NCBI GenBank assembly: GCA_025463565.1
Contig: JAODAT010000027.1
Coordinates: forward strand, 1-63,725
Direction: 5' to 3'
DNA: 63,725 bases
From: Microbacteriaceae bacterium
Lineage (GTDB): Bacteria; Actinomycetota; Actinomycetes; Actinomycetales; Microbacteriaceae
Every line of letters begins with the position of its first letter. Within the stretch, counting starts at the first letter, position 1. This document shows, one piece after another, positions 53,195-61,395 of the stretch. Both the position numbers and the translations under genes were made by a program. Under the pieces are notes generated by a model. The model saw only the letters and a list, made by a program, of their open reading frames with translations, did no database searches and was not told the DNA's origin.

Positions 53195-53941
53195 TCACTT
53201 CGTAATAAAGGCGTCTCTCAGCGCTTTGTGCTCGGGGGTTGCCGCCGCGATGCCCTGATGGACTGCCTCCAGTTCGAGCACGTCCTCGAACGATGCAAAC
53301 TGCGCGAACTGCAGCTGTTTCTTGAGCAGTGCGAGCGTGACCGGGCTGCTCTTTACGAAAGTCCGTGCCACCGACATCGCCCTGTCGATCGCGTCGGCGT
53401 CCGGTACCACCCGGCTGGCGATCCCCCACTCGACGGCCTCCTGTGCAGTGATGAGGCTCCCGGTCGACGCGAGCTCGAATGCTTTCAGGTAGCCGAGAGC
53501 CGTCACGAGTTGCGCGGTCACCCCGGTGTCGGGCACCAGCCCGACCTTGCTGAACGCGGCGGAAATCTTGGCGGACTCGGCCACGAAAACGACGTCGCAG
53601 CCGAGTGCGAGGCCGAGGCCCGCGCCGTAGGCGGCCCCGTTGACCACGGCGATGGTCGGCTGCGGCAGGGCACGCAGGGCCCGAGCGAGCGGGGTGTACG
53701 AATCACGCACAGTCGCCGCCGCATCCACGAGTTCTTCAGAACGGGACAGATCCTGTCCGACGCAGAATCCGGATCCGGCACCGGTGAGGATCACCACGCG
53801 CACCGACTCGTCGGTCGCCAGCTCGCGGAACGCGTCGAGCAGCTCGAGCCGTAGAGAAAGGTCGAGGGCGTTGAGCTTGTCGGGTCGATTGAGCGTAACG
53901 GTCGCGATGCCGTCGATGTCGGATCTCAGAATGTGGCTCAT
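53195..53941 (-). CDS. Enoyl-CoA hydratase/isomerase, PaaG-like
   Basis: 248 residues, crotonase fold. The oxyanion-hole segments are GSGFCVGQDLS and NGAAYGAGLGLALGCD. The second catalytic site reads KVGLVPDTGVT, with Asp in place of the hydratase Glu; this is the PaaG (1,2-epoxyphenylacetyl-CoA isomerase) pattern. It may isomerise a ring epoxide or a double bond in a CoA thioester. The ATG overlaps the SnoaL-like gene stop by four bases. Confidence 0.9.
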   Translation of the reverse strand: MSHILRSDIDGIATVTLNRPDKLNALDLSLRLELLDAFRELATDESVRVVILTGAGSGFCVGQDLSRSEELVDAAATVRDSYTPLARALRALPQPTIAVVNGAAYGAGLGLALGCDVVFVAESAKISAAFSKVGLVPDTGVTAQLVTALGYLKAFELASTGSLITAQEAVEWGIASRVVPDADAIDRAMSVARTFVKSSPVTLALLKKQLQFAQFASFEDVLELEAVHQGIAAATPEHKALRDAFITK

Positions 53942-54426
53942 GCAGTGTCTCCCAATGGATAGGTGGAACCGGAGAGCACGTCCTCGTGCACTCTGCTGGT
54001 TTCGCCGCCGTGGGTCGAGTACCCGCGCGCGACGTAGTCGAAGGCATCCAGCTGGCTGTCACGGTCCGTCTGCTGGTAGTAGGACCGGATCTCGAAGATA
54101 CGATCGTCGGCGAACCGGAACCACTCCGACCCCCTGGTCGCGACGCGGGCACCCGTTCCGGCGGGATTCCAGAACATCGACCACTCGATGACCGCCTCGT
54201 CGTCGGTGCCGAGATAGTGGTCGATGACCCAGCGGGCGCGGATCATCTGGGCCACCTTGCGCCAATAGTGCGCGAGGTGCTCTCCCCCGGCGACCGGCTT
54301 CGAGCCGACGTTGGGGGCGACGAAATAGTGCACGACGTCGGGGTGCAGCGTCGCCATGAGCTCCTCCAGGTCGCCCGTGGTGCAGGCTTCGTAATAACGG
54401 GTGAGCAGCGCCAACCGATCGCTCAT
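53938..54426 (-). CDS. SnoaL/NTF2-like protein
   Basis: 162 residues from ATG 54426, which overlaps the aldehyde dehydrogenase stop by four bases. The cone-shaped NTF2 fold is indicated by LLTRYYEACTTGDLEELMAT, LHPDVVHYF, then EWSMFWNPAGTG and WFRFADDRIFEIRSYY. Members act as isomerases, cyclases, hydrolases or hydratases of small lipophilic molecules. Coupling on both sides shows it belongs to the pathway; its step is unknown. Confidence 0.87.
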   Translation of the reverse strand: MSDRLALLTRYYEACTTGDLEELMATLHPDVVHYFVAPNVGSKPVAGGEHLAHYWRKVAQMIRARWVIDHYLGTDDEAVIEWSMFWNPAGTGARVATRGSEWFRFADDRIFEIRSYYQQTDRDSQLDAFDYVARGYSTHGGETSRVHEDVLSGSTYPLGDTA

Positions 54427-55868
54427 CGCTGGATCGCCTTCAACTCGGTGAATTCCTCGACGCCCACCGGGCCGAACTCGCGTCCCATGCCGCTGCGCTT
54501 GTAGCCGCCAAATGGCGCGAGCGGGTTGAACGCGCCGCCGTTGATGTCGACCTGGCCGGCCCGAATGCGGCGAGCGGCCTCCATGGCCCGATCTTCGTCG
54601 GAGCACCAAACCCCGCCCGCCAGTCCGTATGGACTGTCGTTGGCGATCCGGATCGCGTCCTCGTCCCCGTCGTGCGGAATGATGCAGAGCACCGGTCCGA
54701 AGATCTCCTCCTGGGCAATCCGACTGCCGTTGTCAACATCCGCGAAGATGGTCGGCCGTACATAAAAACCACCAGCGGAGTCGTCGGGGATTCCGTCTGG
54801 CAGACCCGCGCCGCCGTAGACGAGCCGCGCCTCCCCGACTCCGATCGCGATGTAGTCCAGTACGGAGCGTTTCTGCTCGGCCGAGGCGAGCGGGCCGAGC
54901 CGGGTCGCTGGATCGAGCGGATGTCCCACCGTCAGCTTCTCAGCGACGCCGACCGCGATCTCGACGACCCGGTCCTGGGCGTCGCGCGGCACCACCAGGC
55001 GCGTCCAGGCCGAGCAGGTCTGGCCGGAGTTGAGAAACGCGTTGTTGACGCTCGCCTTCACCGACTTTTCCAGGTCGACATCGTCGAGGATGACGCTCGC
55101 GGACTTGCCTCCAAGCTCCAACGCCACCCGGGTGATGTTGCTGGCAGCCGCGGCGGCGATGGACGAGCCCACTTCGGTGGATCCGGTGAAGGAAAGCACG
55201 TCGATGCCCGGGTGCCGCGCCAGCGATTCGCCGACGATCGACCCCGCGCCCGAGACGAGATTGAAGACTCCCGCTGGAAGTCCAGCGGCCTCGGCCGCGT
55301 CGGCAAGCAGGAAGGCGCTGAGCGGTGCCAGGCCTGCGGGCTTGCACACGACGGTGCAGCCTGCGGCGAGCGCACCACCCACCTTGCCGATGAGCTGGTG
55401 AAGCGGATAGTTCCAGGGGGTGATTGCGCCGACAACGCCGGCCGGCTCGCGCACGATGGTCGAGTTGCCGATGTGGAGCTCGTCTTCGATGTGAAGCGCC
55501 GCGTCGGCGAACCCGGCGAGTGTCTTGAGCGGGAGGCCGACCTGCACCGCGTCCGAGATCCGCGCCGTCGTGCCCACCTCGAGGCTGATGACCCAGGAAG
55601 CGGCCGCCGCACGGTCAGCGAGCGCATCGCGCAGGCGAAGAATCGCGTCCGAGCGCTCCTGACCCGACAGCGCGGACCAGGCCGGGAACGCAGATCGGGC
55701 GGCCGCAACCGCGAGCTCGACGTCGGCGGCCGAACCGTACGGCACGGAGCCGAGATCGGAGCCGTCGGCCGCGTTCGTGACGACTAGGACCGCGTGCGGC
55801 TGAGCCGGTGCAACCCAGGCTCCGCCAATGAAGTGTGCGGTGCGGTGCGTGATCGCTGAATCGGGCAT
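54423..55868 (-). CDS. NAD(P)-dependent aldehyde dehydrogenase
   Basis: 481 residues from ATG 55868. The catalytic cysteine is in NSGQTCSAWTR, the general-base glutamate in ALELGGKSASV, the cofactor loop in FTGSTEVGSSI, and the conserved AITPWNYPLHQ and EEIFGPVLCI are present. The start codon shares one base with the upstream dehydrogenase stop (TGATG). It probably oxidises a semialdehyde intermediate. A longer frame reaching 56723 is only an open reading through the neighbouring gene. Confidence 0.95.
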   Translation of the reverse strand: MPDSAITHRTAHFIGGAWVAPAQPHAVLVVTNAADGSDLGSVPYGSAADVELAVAAARSAFPAWSALSGQERSDAILRLRDALADRAAAASWVISLEVGTTARISDAVQVGLPLKTLAGFADAALHIEDELHIGNSTIVREPAGVVGAITPWNYPLHQLIGKVGGALAAGCTVVCKPAGLAPLSAFLLADAAEAAGLPAGVFNLVSGAGSIVGESLARHPGIDVLSFTGSTEVGSSIAAAAASNITRVALELGGKSASVILDDVDLEKSVKASVNNAFLNSGQTCSAWTRLVVPRDAQDRVVEIAVGVAEKLTVGHPLDPATRLGPLASAEQKRSVLDYIAIGVGEARLVYGGAGLPDGIPDDSAGGFYVRPTIFADVDNGSRIAQEEIFGPVLCIIPHDGDEDAIRIANDSPYGLAGGVWCSDEDRAMEAARRIRAGQVDINGGAFNPLAPFGGYKRSGMGREFGPVGVEEFTELKAIQR

Positions 55869-56929
55869 CAACGCGCTCCTTCGATTCCCGTGCCGACCAC
55901 GAAGCCGCTCCCGCTCTTGCGGCCCAGGATGCCGGCCGCGAGCATCCGCTCGAGCGTTGATGCCGGCCGCAGCCGTGGGTCGGGGTCTTGTTGTGACATC
56001 GAGTTGAGTGCGGCGACCGTTACGTCGATGCCGATGAGGTCTATGAGGGTGAGCGGCCCCATGGGCTGGCCGAGTTCGGCCGTAGCCACATTCTCGATCT
56101 GCTCGACGGTCGCGCCGCGCTCGAGTTCGCGCACGCTGTCGTTCAGGTAGGGGATGAGCAACCGATTCACGATGAATCCGCGCTGGTCGCCCGACGCGAC
56201 AGACACCTTGTCGATGGTGCGCACCCACTCGGTTGCCTCGGCCATCAGCGCCGCATCGCCCGTCACTATCTCCACCAGTCGCATGCGCGGGGCCGGGTTG
56301 AAGAAGTGCAATGCAAGCGTCGCGCGGCCTGCGCCCACACCATCGACGACCTCGGTGAGCCGGAACGAGGAGGTGTTCGTGGCCAGCCGCACCGAGCGCG
56401 GCAGGGTCGCGTCGAGAAGGGCGAACAGGTCCTGTTTCACTGCGAGATCCTCGACGACTGCCTCGATGACTACGGGACTTGTCGCAAGTTCGCCGAACTC
56501 GGTAGTCCCGCGGATGCGGCTGCGCACTTCGGCCGCACCCTCCTCTGTGTCTCGTCCGCGGGCGACAGAGGTGGCCAGCCGCGACGCGACGCCCTCGAGC
56601 GCAGCAGAGACGGATGCCGCAGAGCGACCCCACAGCACTACCGGCTGCCCGGCTCGTGCGATCGCCTCGGCGATTCCCGTCGCCATGTGCCCGGTGCCGA
56701 CCACGCCGATCGACCCCGACCACGGATTGGCGTCGGCGAGAATCTCCTGCTCGCCGAATAACTCGGCGGTGGTCAGCCCGAACGGGCCGATCGGATATCC
56801 GGCGCCAAGCCGCATCGCCACGTCGATGTCGCGAGGCGACGCGAAGGCGGATGCCGACATCCGCCTGGCGTCATCGAGTAGTCCGCTGATGAGCGTCGAG
56901 CCCGTCAACACCGATGTCTTGGCTTGCAT
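55868..56929 (-). CDS. 3-hydroxyacyl-CoA dehydrogenase with extra N-terminal helical domain
   Basis: About 353 residues from ATG 56929 (GAGG seven bases upstream). NAD fold IGVVGTGHMATGIAEAIARA starts near residue 75, with NTSSFRLTEV, the catalytic His in LHFFNPAPRMRLVEIV and the helical dimerisation domain (FIVNRLLIPYLNDSVRELER, LGQPMGPLTLIDLIGIDV). Unusually, the 70 residues before the NAD fold look like part of a second C-terminal helical domain (SASAFASPRDIDVAMRLGAG, YPIGPFGLTTAELF). It is the first gene of the six-gene CoA operon. It should oxidise a 3-hydroxyacyl-CoA to the 3-oxo form. Confidence 0.9.
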   Translation of the reverse strand: MQAKTSVLTGSTLISGLLDDARRMSASAFASPRDIDVAMRLGAGYPIGPFGLTTAELFGEQEILADANPWSGSIGVVGTGHMATGIAEAIARAGQPVVLWGRSAASVSAALEGVASRLATSVARGRDTEEGAAEVRSRIRGTTEFGELATSPVVIEAVVEDLAVKQDLFALLDATLPRSVRLATNTSSFRLTEVVDGVGAGRATLALHFFNPAPRMRLVEIVTGDAALMAEATEWVRTIDKVSVASGDQRGFIVNRLLIPYLNDSVRELERGATVEQIENVATAELGQPMGPLTLIDLIGIDVTVAALNSMSQQDPDPRLRPASTLERMLAAGILGRKSGSGFVVGTGIEGAR

Positions 56930-56946
56930 GTCAGACCTCACGTCTA

Positions 56947-57001
56947 TCTACCGTCTCGGCGGTAGGTTATCAGTGTATGGATTCCCCCGGGTGACTGTCA
57001 A
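56947..57001 (-). promoter_or_regulatory. Promoter and TetR-type operator of the CoA operon
   Basis: On the minus strand TTGACA (57001-56996) and TACACT (56977-56972) are separated by 18 bp. The operator at 56968-56947 reads AACCTACC, four variable bases, then AGACGGTAGA after one C-position equivalent, matching the site at 49738-49759. It starts four bases after the -10, so a bound repressor would sit on the transcription start. Inner arms CTACCG and CGGTAG are perfect inverted repeats. Confidence 0.72.
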
Positions 57002-57047
57002 AGAAGTCCGGCATGTTCCCGTCCCTTTTTCTCCGATCGAGGCAACA

Positions 57048-57590
57048 ATGACCGAGCCGTTCCCATCCGCCACTCTCAACGCCGAGCTCGCGCATCGGCT
57101 TCGTCACTTCACCGATGCGAACGGTGAGATCCAGGCTGTGTTCCTCGCATTCGCCCACAACCCGATCGTGACCGAACAATTCCGGTCGACGACCGTTGCA
57201 CTGCTGCGTGACGGCTCATTGTCCACTCGCGACCGCGAACTGGTCATCCTCCGGACCGTATTCCGGTGTGGTGCTGAAGCCGAATGGGCCACCCACACGC
57301 GACTGTTCGCCGAAGAAGCGGGCCTCGATGCTCGCCAGCTCGCTGCGCTCTGTGACGTGGGTTCGCTTCTCGTTTTCGATCCCGCCGAGCGCGACCTCGT
57401 CGCGATCGCCGACCAGCTCCACGACGACACAGGGGTCGAGTCCGCGCTGCGTGCCGCGATTCTCGAGCGCTACGGACCAGCCGCGCTCGTCGAGATAGTC
57501 GCCCTAGTCGCTCACTACCGCTGGGCCTCGACCATGACACGCATCGCCGGCATCGCCAGGGACGACGAACGAGCTTTCCCGACCGGCTGA
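57048..57590 (+). CDS. Carboxymuconolactone decarboxylase-family (AhpD-like) protein
   Basis: 180 residues from ATG 57048. The all-helical CMD fold has RDRELVILRTVFRCGAEAEW followed by ATHTRLFAEEAGL, the E-to-H stretch found in this family; the AhpD CxxC pair is absent, so peroxidase activity is unlikely. Members act on lactones or as binding proteins in aromatic catabolism. It is divergent from the CoA operon across the TetR operator and convergent with the MaoC gene (4-bp gap). Confidence 0.87.
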   Translation: MTEPFPSATLNAELAHRLRHFTDANGEIQAVFLAFAHNPIVTEQFRSTTVALLRDGSLSTRDRELVILRTVFRCGAEAEWATHTRLFAEEAGLDARQLAALCDVGSLLVFDPAERDLVAIADQLHDDTGVESALRAAILERYGPAALVEIVALVAHYRWASTMTRIAGIARDDERAFPTG

Positions 57591-57594
57591 CTCA

Positions 57595-58062
57595 TCAGGC
57601 TGCGGCGAACACTAACCAATCGGCGACGATCACGAGCCGCGTCTCCCTCGCCTCCGTCATGGTTTCGTAGCGCACCGTCGCGATTCCCCGCCCCGGCCGG
57701 GACTTCGACGGCCGCGCGTCGAGAATCGTCACCTCTACATGGAGCACGTCGTCGACGCGCGTCGGAGACGGCCACGTGAGATCGGCGTGAGCCCCGATCA
57801 GCCCCTTGTCGAACACAAAGCCGGCATCCACGAGCAGACGCATAGACACGGCCGCCGTCTGCCACCCGCTCGCAGCGAGACCACCGAAGAACGAGTTCAT
57901 TGCGGCATCCGCGTCGACATGAAAGGGCTGCGGATCGAACCGACGCGCGAAGTCGAGCTCGTCCTCCGCGGTCAGAACGCTCGAGCCGGTCACGAAAGTC
58001 TGACCGACGGCGATCTCGTCCAGGTTTCTTGGAAACGGACGTTTCGCGCGCGCGTCAGGCAC
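57595..58062 (-). CDS. MaoC-like hydratase/dehydratase
   Basis: About 155 residues if started at GTG 58062, which lies inside the last codons of the TetR gene. The hot-dog fold has EIAVGQTFVTGSSVLTAEDE and the hydratase motif DPQPFHVDADAAMNSFFGGL. It probably hydrates an enoyl-CoA or enoyl acid made in the same pathway. The short overlap with the TetR gene indicates one transcript. The exact start is uncertain; no better codon with a ribosome-binding site was found. Confidence 0.85.
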   Translation of the reverse strand: MPDARAKRPFPRNLDEIAVGQTFVTGSSVLTAEDELDFARRFDPQPFHVDADAAMNSFFGGLAASGWQTAAVSMRLLVDAGFVFDKGLIGAHADLTWPSPTRVDDVLHVEVTILDARPSKSRPGRGIATVRYETMTEARETRLVIVADWLVFAAA

Positions 58063-58681
58063 TCTCCTCGATCCCGCCCAGGTAGATCGACCAGAAGGCC
58101 TTCGCCACCTCGCTGGCGTTAAGCCTGCCGGCGGGGCGCAACCACTGGTACGTCCAGTTGCACGATCCAAGGATGCACAGCGCTGTGATTCCGGCGTCAG
58201 TATCGCGGAACTCCCCCGCGGCGATCCCGTTGCGAATCACCTCGACCACGAACTCGCCGTACCTGTCTCGCTTGGCCTGGATCGGGCCCTGCACGCCCCG
58301 TGGCAGCTCCCGGAAGTGCTCGAAGAAGACGCGGAGATATCCGGGGTGCGTTTCCTGCAGCGAGATCAGGTCGGTCATTATCCCGAGCAACTGGTCTTTC
58401 CACGAGAGAACGCCTTTGTCGAGGCGCGCCTGCTGCTGGGCCAGGATGAGATCGATCATCTCCTCGTGCATCTCGACGAGCAGTTCGTCCTTGCCCCTGA
58501 AGTAGTAGTAGAGCGACGCCTTCTTGATTCCGATTGCGGCGGCGATGGCCTCCATCGACGTCTCACGGTAGCCGCGAGTATCAAACAGTCCGGCCGCCAC
58601 CTCCCTTATCTGGGATCGGCGCTTGATGCCGTCCATCCGCTCACCGCGACCGCTCGTCACTGTCTTCACATCCGCTGCCAT
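58055..58681 (-). CDS. TetR-family regulator of the CoA/aromatic block
   Basis: 208 residues. The N-terminal helix-turn-helix is textbook TetR: VAAGLFDTRGYRETSMEAIA, AAIGIKKASLYYYFRGKDEL. The C-terminal ligand domain resembles KstR2/FadR-type regulators that respond to acyl-CoA thioesters (GYLRVFFEHFRELPRGVQGP). Two near-identical 22-bp palindromes, in the 49.7-kb and 56.9-kb divergent regions, are the best candidate operators. A poorer, differently spaced version lies about 40 bp before its own start. A CoA thioester of the pathway is the likely inducer. Confidence 0.92.
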   Translation of the reverse strand: MAADVKTVTSGRGERMDGIKRRSQIREVAAGLFDTRGYRETSMEAIAAAIGIKKASLYYYFRGKDELLVEMHEEMIDLILAQQQARLDKGVLSWKDQLLGIMTDLISLQETHPGYLRVFFEHFRELPRGVQGPIQAKRDRYGEFVVEVIRNGIAAGEFRDTDAGITALCILGSCNWTYQWLRPAGRLNASEVAKAFWSIYLGGIEESA

Positions 58682-58779
58682 GGCGTCGACTCTACCCAGA
58701 TCGATGGACCGGGCAGCTCACTACCGTCCGGCAGGTCGGCGACTCCGTGCAGGATTGGCCGCATCCGAGCCGAGGCAGG

Positions 58780-60168
58780 CTAGGCCACGACTTTGTCGAA
58801 GACCTCGTTGAAGGCTTCTGTCGAACTGGGATGGGTGTAAATCGAATCCCGCAGGTCCGTGGCGGTGATGCCGTGGCGCATGGCCAGCGTGACGACGTTG
58901 ATGATCTCTTGCGCGTCGATGCTCATCAGCGCCGCGCCAAGGATCAGGTCTGTGTCTGCGTCGACGATGAACTTCATCATGCCGCGAGTCTCTTCAACGG
59001 TGTACGCCCGGGGCATCGCGATGATATCGGCGACATTCTCGCGCGACACTCGGATGTTGCGACCCTCGGCGCGTGCCTCTTTCTCCGTCAGGCCCGCGGT
59101 CGCCAAAGGCGGCGTAATGAATAGCGTGTGGGGAACGGCTACACGGTCGGTCGTCGTGCGCGTGCCTCTGCCCAGCAGCTGATCCAAGACGATCCGGGCG
59201 TCGTCGAGAGCGACGTAGGTGAACTGCGGCCCTCCGTTCACATCGCCGAGCGCCAAAATGTGCGGCTGGCTGGTGCGAAGGTGCTCATCGACTTCGATGG
59301 CGCCGCGCGCGGTGGTGTGCACCCCTGCTGCTTCCAGGTTGAGTTGTGAGATGGCGGGCCGACGGCCGGTCGCTGCGAGCACGGCGTCCGCCTCGATGGT
59401 GAGTGTCTGACCGTCCTTCTCGTAAATGACGGTCGAGGTGGAGTCGTTGTCCCGCACGTCGACGACCCTTGCTCCGGTGATCAGCTGGATGCCGTCGCCC
59501 GCGAGAATGTCCGTCACGGTCTGGGCGACATCGTCGTCTTCGCGCGCCAGCAGCCTGTCGGCCGTTTCCAGCACGGTGACCCGTGCGCCGAAGTGCTGGT
59601 AGATGTCCGCGAATTCGAGACCCAGGTATCCACCGCCGACGATTGCCAGGCGCTCAGGCAGAACCTCTTTTTGGGTCAGTTCCGTGCTACTGACGAGATG
59701 CCTGCTGCGGGCCAGGCCCGGGATGTTCGGGGTCATAGGCTCGGAACCGGTGTTGATCAGGATGATGGGGGCCGTAACGGTGATCCGGTCCTGCCCTTCC
59801 CCGATCGCGACGGTGTGCGCATCCACGAAGCTCGCCGCGCCCGTGATCACCGTCGCGGTGTCCTTGCCGTCGAGCGCCTCGAAGTTGCCGGCTCGGAATG
59901 CGCTGGTCAGCGCGCGGACTCCGGCAACGGAGTTCGCGAAGAACTCTTGTGCGTCATCCTCGATCCGCTTCGAGTTCGAGTAGTGCACGAGCATCTTGGT
60001 GGGCACGCAGCCGACGTTCGGGCAGGTTCCGCCGTACATGTTCGCGGACTGCTCAATAAGGATGACCCTCTTGCCCGCATCGCTGAGCGCGTGCGCGGCG
60101 GTCTTGCCGCCTTTGCCGAAGCCGATAACGAGTATGTCTGCGCTGAGCGCCGTGGTCGTGGTTTCCAT
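58780..60168 (-). CDS. rclA: RclA-like flavin-dependent disulfide reductase family protein
   Basis: 462 residues from ATG 60168. FAD fold ILVIGFGKGGKTAAHALSDA, redox-active cysteines in GGTCPNVGCVPTKML, NAD fold LAIVGGGYLGLEFADIYQHF and the C-terminal HPSSTEAF. The wording of these motifs is closest to RclA of the E. coli reactive-chlorine system rather than to mercuric, lipoamide or mycothione reductase. RclA oxidises NAD(P)H and protects against HOCl, with Cu(II) as a reported electron acceptor. The divergent AraC-family gene matches RclR, which strengthens the call. Confidence 0.85.
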   Translation of the reverse strand: METTTTALSADILVIGFGKGGKTAAHALSDAGKRVILIEQSANMYGGTCPNVGCVPTKMLVHYSNSKRIEDDAQEFFANSVAGVRALTSAFRAGNFEALDGKDTATVITGAASFVDAHTVAIGEGQDRITVTAPIILINTGSEPMTPNIPGLARSRHLVSSTELTQKEVLPERLAIVGGGYLGLEFADIYQHFGARVTVLETADRLLAREDDDVAQTVTDILAGDGIQLITGARVVDVRDNDSTSTVIYEKDGQTLTIEADAVLAATGRRPAISQLNLEAAGVHTTARGAIEVDEHLRTSQPHILALGDVNGGPQFTYVALDDARIVLDQLLGRGTRTTTDRVAVPHTLFITPPLATAGLTEKEARAEGRNIRVSRENVADIIAMPRAYTVEETRGMMKFIVDADTDLILGAALMSIDAQEIINVVTLAMRHGITATDLRDSIYTHPSSTEAFNEVFDKVVA

Positions 60169-60241
60169 GTCTTCAGTCTCGAGAGCTATGCTTGATACGA
60201 ATAGGTTGGTTCGTCTCACTTTTAGGCTCGAAAGTCTCACG

Positions 60242-61162
60242 TTGGATTCTGTAAGCCAGCTCCTTCGCTTGGCCCGCCTGGAGGCGAGTCTCGACAAGCG
60301 CTGCCTCCTGGGTAGTTCAACACGCATGAACGTGGCCGCCCATGGGCCGAGGGAGGCACCTTTCCATGTGTTGCTCGAGGGCACCTGCCAGCTTGAGGTG
60401 GGCTCCCGCACTCTCACCCTCCAAGCAGGCGATGTCGTCGTGATCCCCCACGGCGGACCCCACCGCGTCATCACCTCCGGTGCGGACTCGATGACGGGGA
60501 TCACCGAGTCGACCGGTGAGGTATTCACGACGACGCGGAGCGAGAACGGCGGACCACCGGTGATCGATCTTTTCTGCGGGCACTACACGTTCGGCGCCGG
60601 GGCTGGGGCCATCCTGTTCCAAAGCCTGCCCGAACCCTTGCACGTCTCCTTCGGCCAATCTCCGGAAACCGATGAAGTTCTTCGCATGCTGAGTGTCCTG
60701 ATGCGCGGCGAGGCTCAGCGCGAAGGAGACGGCACCGCGGCCATCCTTTCCGCACTCTGCACCGCGCTGCTGGCGATGATGCTGAGAACGGCACGGGGAC
60801 CCGCCACCACGACGTCCCTCTGGACCGCCGTCGCCGACGAGCACATTGCGCGGGCGATAGCCCGAATACTTCAGGATCCCGGGGCCGATTGGCCGATCGA
60901 ACGTCTGAGTCGAGAGGCCGCGATGTCCAGGGCCACCTTCATACGACGATTCGGTCGGAGCACGGGCATGACCATCGGATCATTCCTTGCCCAAATGCGA
61001 CTCATGTCTGCCTCGGAGCTGTTGCTCAGCACGGACTCGACAATCGCTGCTGTGGCGGCGCAAGTCGGCTATCAATCCGAGTCGGCCTTCAGCCGGGCTT
61101 TCCGCGTCGCGACGGGCGAGTCGCCAGCCCGATTCAGACGAGCATTTAGCAGGGCGATTTAG
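60242..61162 (+). CDS. rclR: RclR-like AraC-family reactive-chlorine sensor
   Basis: About 306 residues if read from TTG 60242 (MDSVSQLLRL-type start); an ATG at 60188 would add 18 residues in what is probably the promoter. With the TTG start, the cysteine in LDKRCLLGS is residue 21, the same number as the HOCl-sensing Cys21 of E. coli RclR. A second cysteine in LFCGHYTFG (residue 112) aligns with the region of Cys89. A cupin domain precedes a double AraC helix-turn-helix (WPIERLSREAAMSRATFIRR, STIAAVAAQVGYQSESAFSR). It is divergent from rclA by 73 bp, as in E. coli. Confidence 0.83.
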   Translation: MDSVSQLLRLARLEASLDKRCLLGSSTRMNVAAHGPREAPFHVLLEGTCQLEVGSRTLTLQAGDVVVIPHGGPHRVITSGADSMTGITESTGEVFTTTRSENGGPPVIDLFCGHYTFGAGAGAILFQSLPEPLHVSFGQSPETDEVLRMLSVLMRGEAQREGDGTAAILSALCTALLAMMLRTARGPATTTSLWTAVADEHIARAIARILQDPGADWPIERLSREAAMSRATFIRRFGRSTGMTIGSFLAQMRLMSASELLLSTDSTIAAVAAQVGYQSESAFSRAFRVATGESPARFRRAFSRAI

Positions 61163-61327
61163 ACAGTTTGCTCAATCGTGCTACGCGAAATGAACTCTGA
61201 TCAGCATCGATACCGGGCCATCGACCGCGCACCATAATTTCGCAATACCGGGGCTGGTTGTCGTCAAAACGTCCCCTGTTGACTTCTCCCCAGTCCTGAC
61301 TGCAAGCAACCATAGTCAAAAACAGTA

Positions 61328-61380
61328 TTTGCACTTAGGATTCTAAGTGCAAATAAAGTGCAGCGTTGTTGGCACTTAGG
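61328..61380. promoter_or_regulatory. Palindromic operator and half-site before fic
   Basis: Perfect 11-bp arms TTTGCACTTAG (61328-61338) and CTAAGTGCAAA (61343-61353) surround GATT. A third half-site GCACTTAGG follows at 61372-61380, 16 bp before the ATG. The same 8-mer CTAAGTGC also spans the fic stop at 62631-62638. The fic product has its own C-terminal winged helix, so autorepression at this site is likely. Confidence 0.65.
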
Positions 61381-61395
61381 AAAGCGAGCGTCGCG

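Noticed and set aside
54423-56723. A 766-residue frame that would extend the aldehyde dehydrogenase by 285 residues
   Set aside because: The extension is an Arg/Gly-rich wrong frame of the 3-hydroxyacyl-CoA dehydrogenase. ATG 55868 gives the normal enzyme length.
58720-58737. A possible third TetR operator upstream of the TetR gene
   Set aside because: CTACCGTCCGGCAGG resembles the two good sites, but the arms are four bases closer and one arm is imperfect, so it is not called as a feature.
58780-60168. Calling the flavoprotein a mercuric or mycothione reductase
   Set aside because: There is no N-terminal heavy-metal domain or C-terminal vicinal cysteine pair of MerA, and the divergent AraC gene with Cys21 fits RclA/RclR better.
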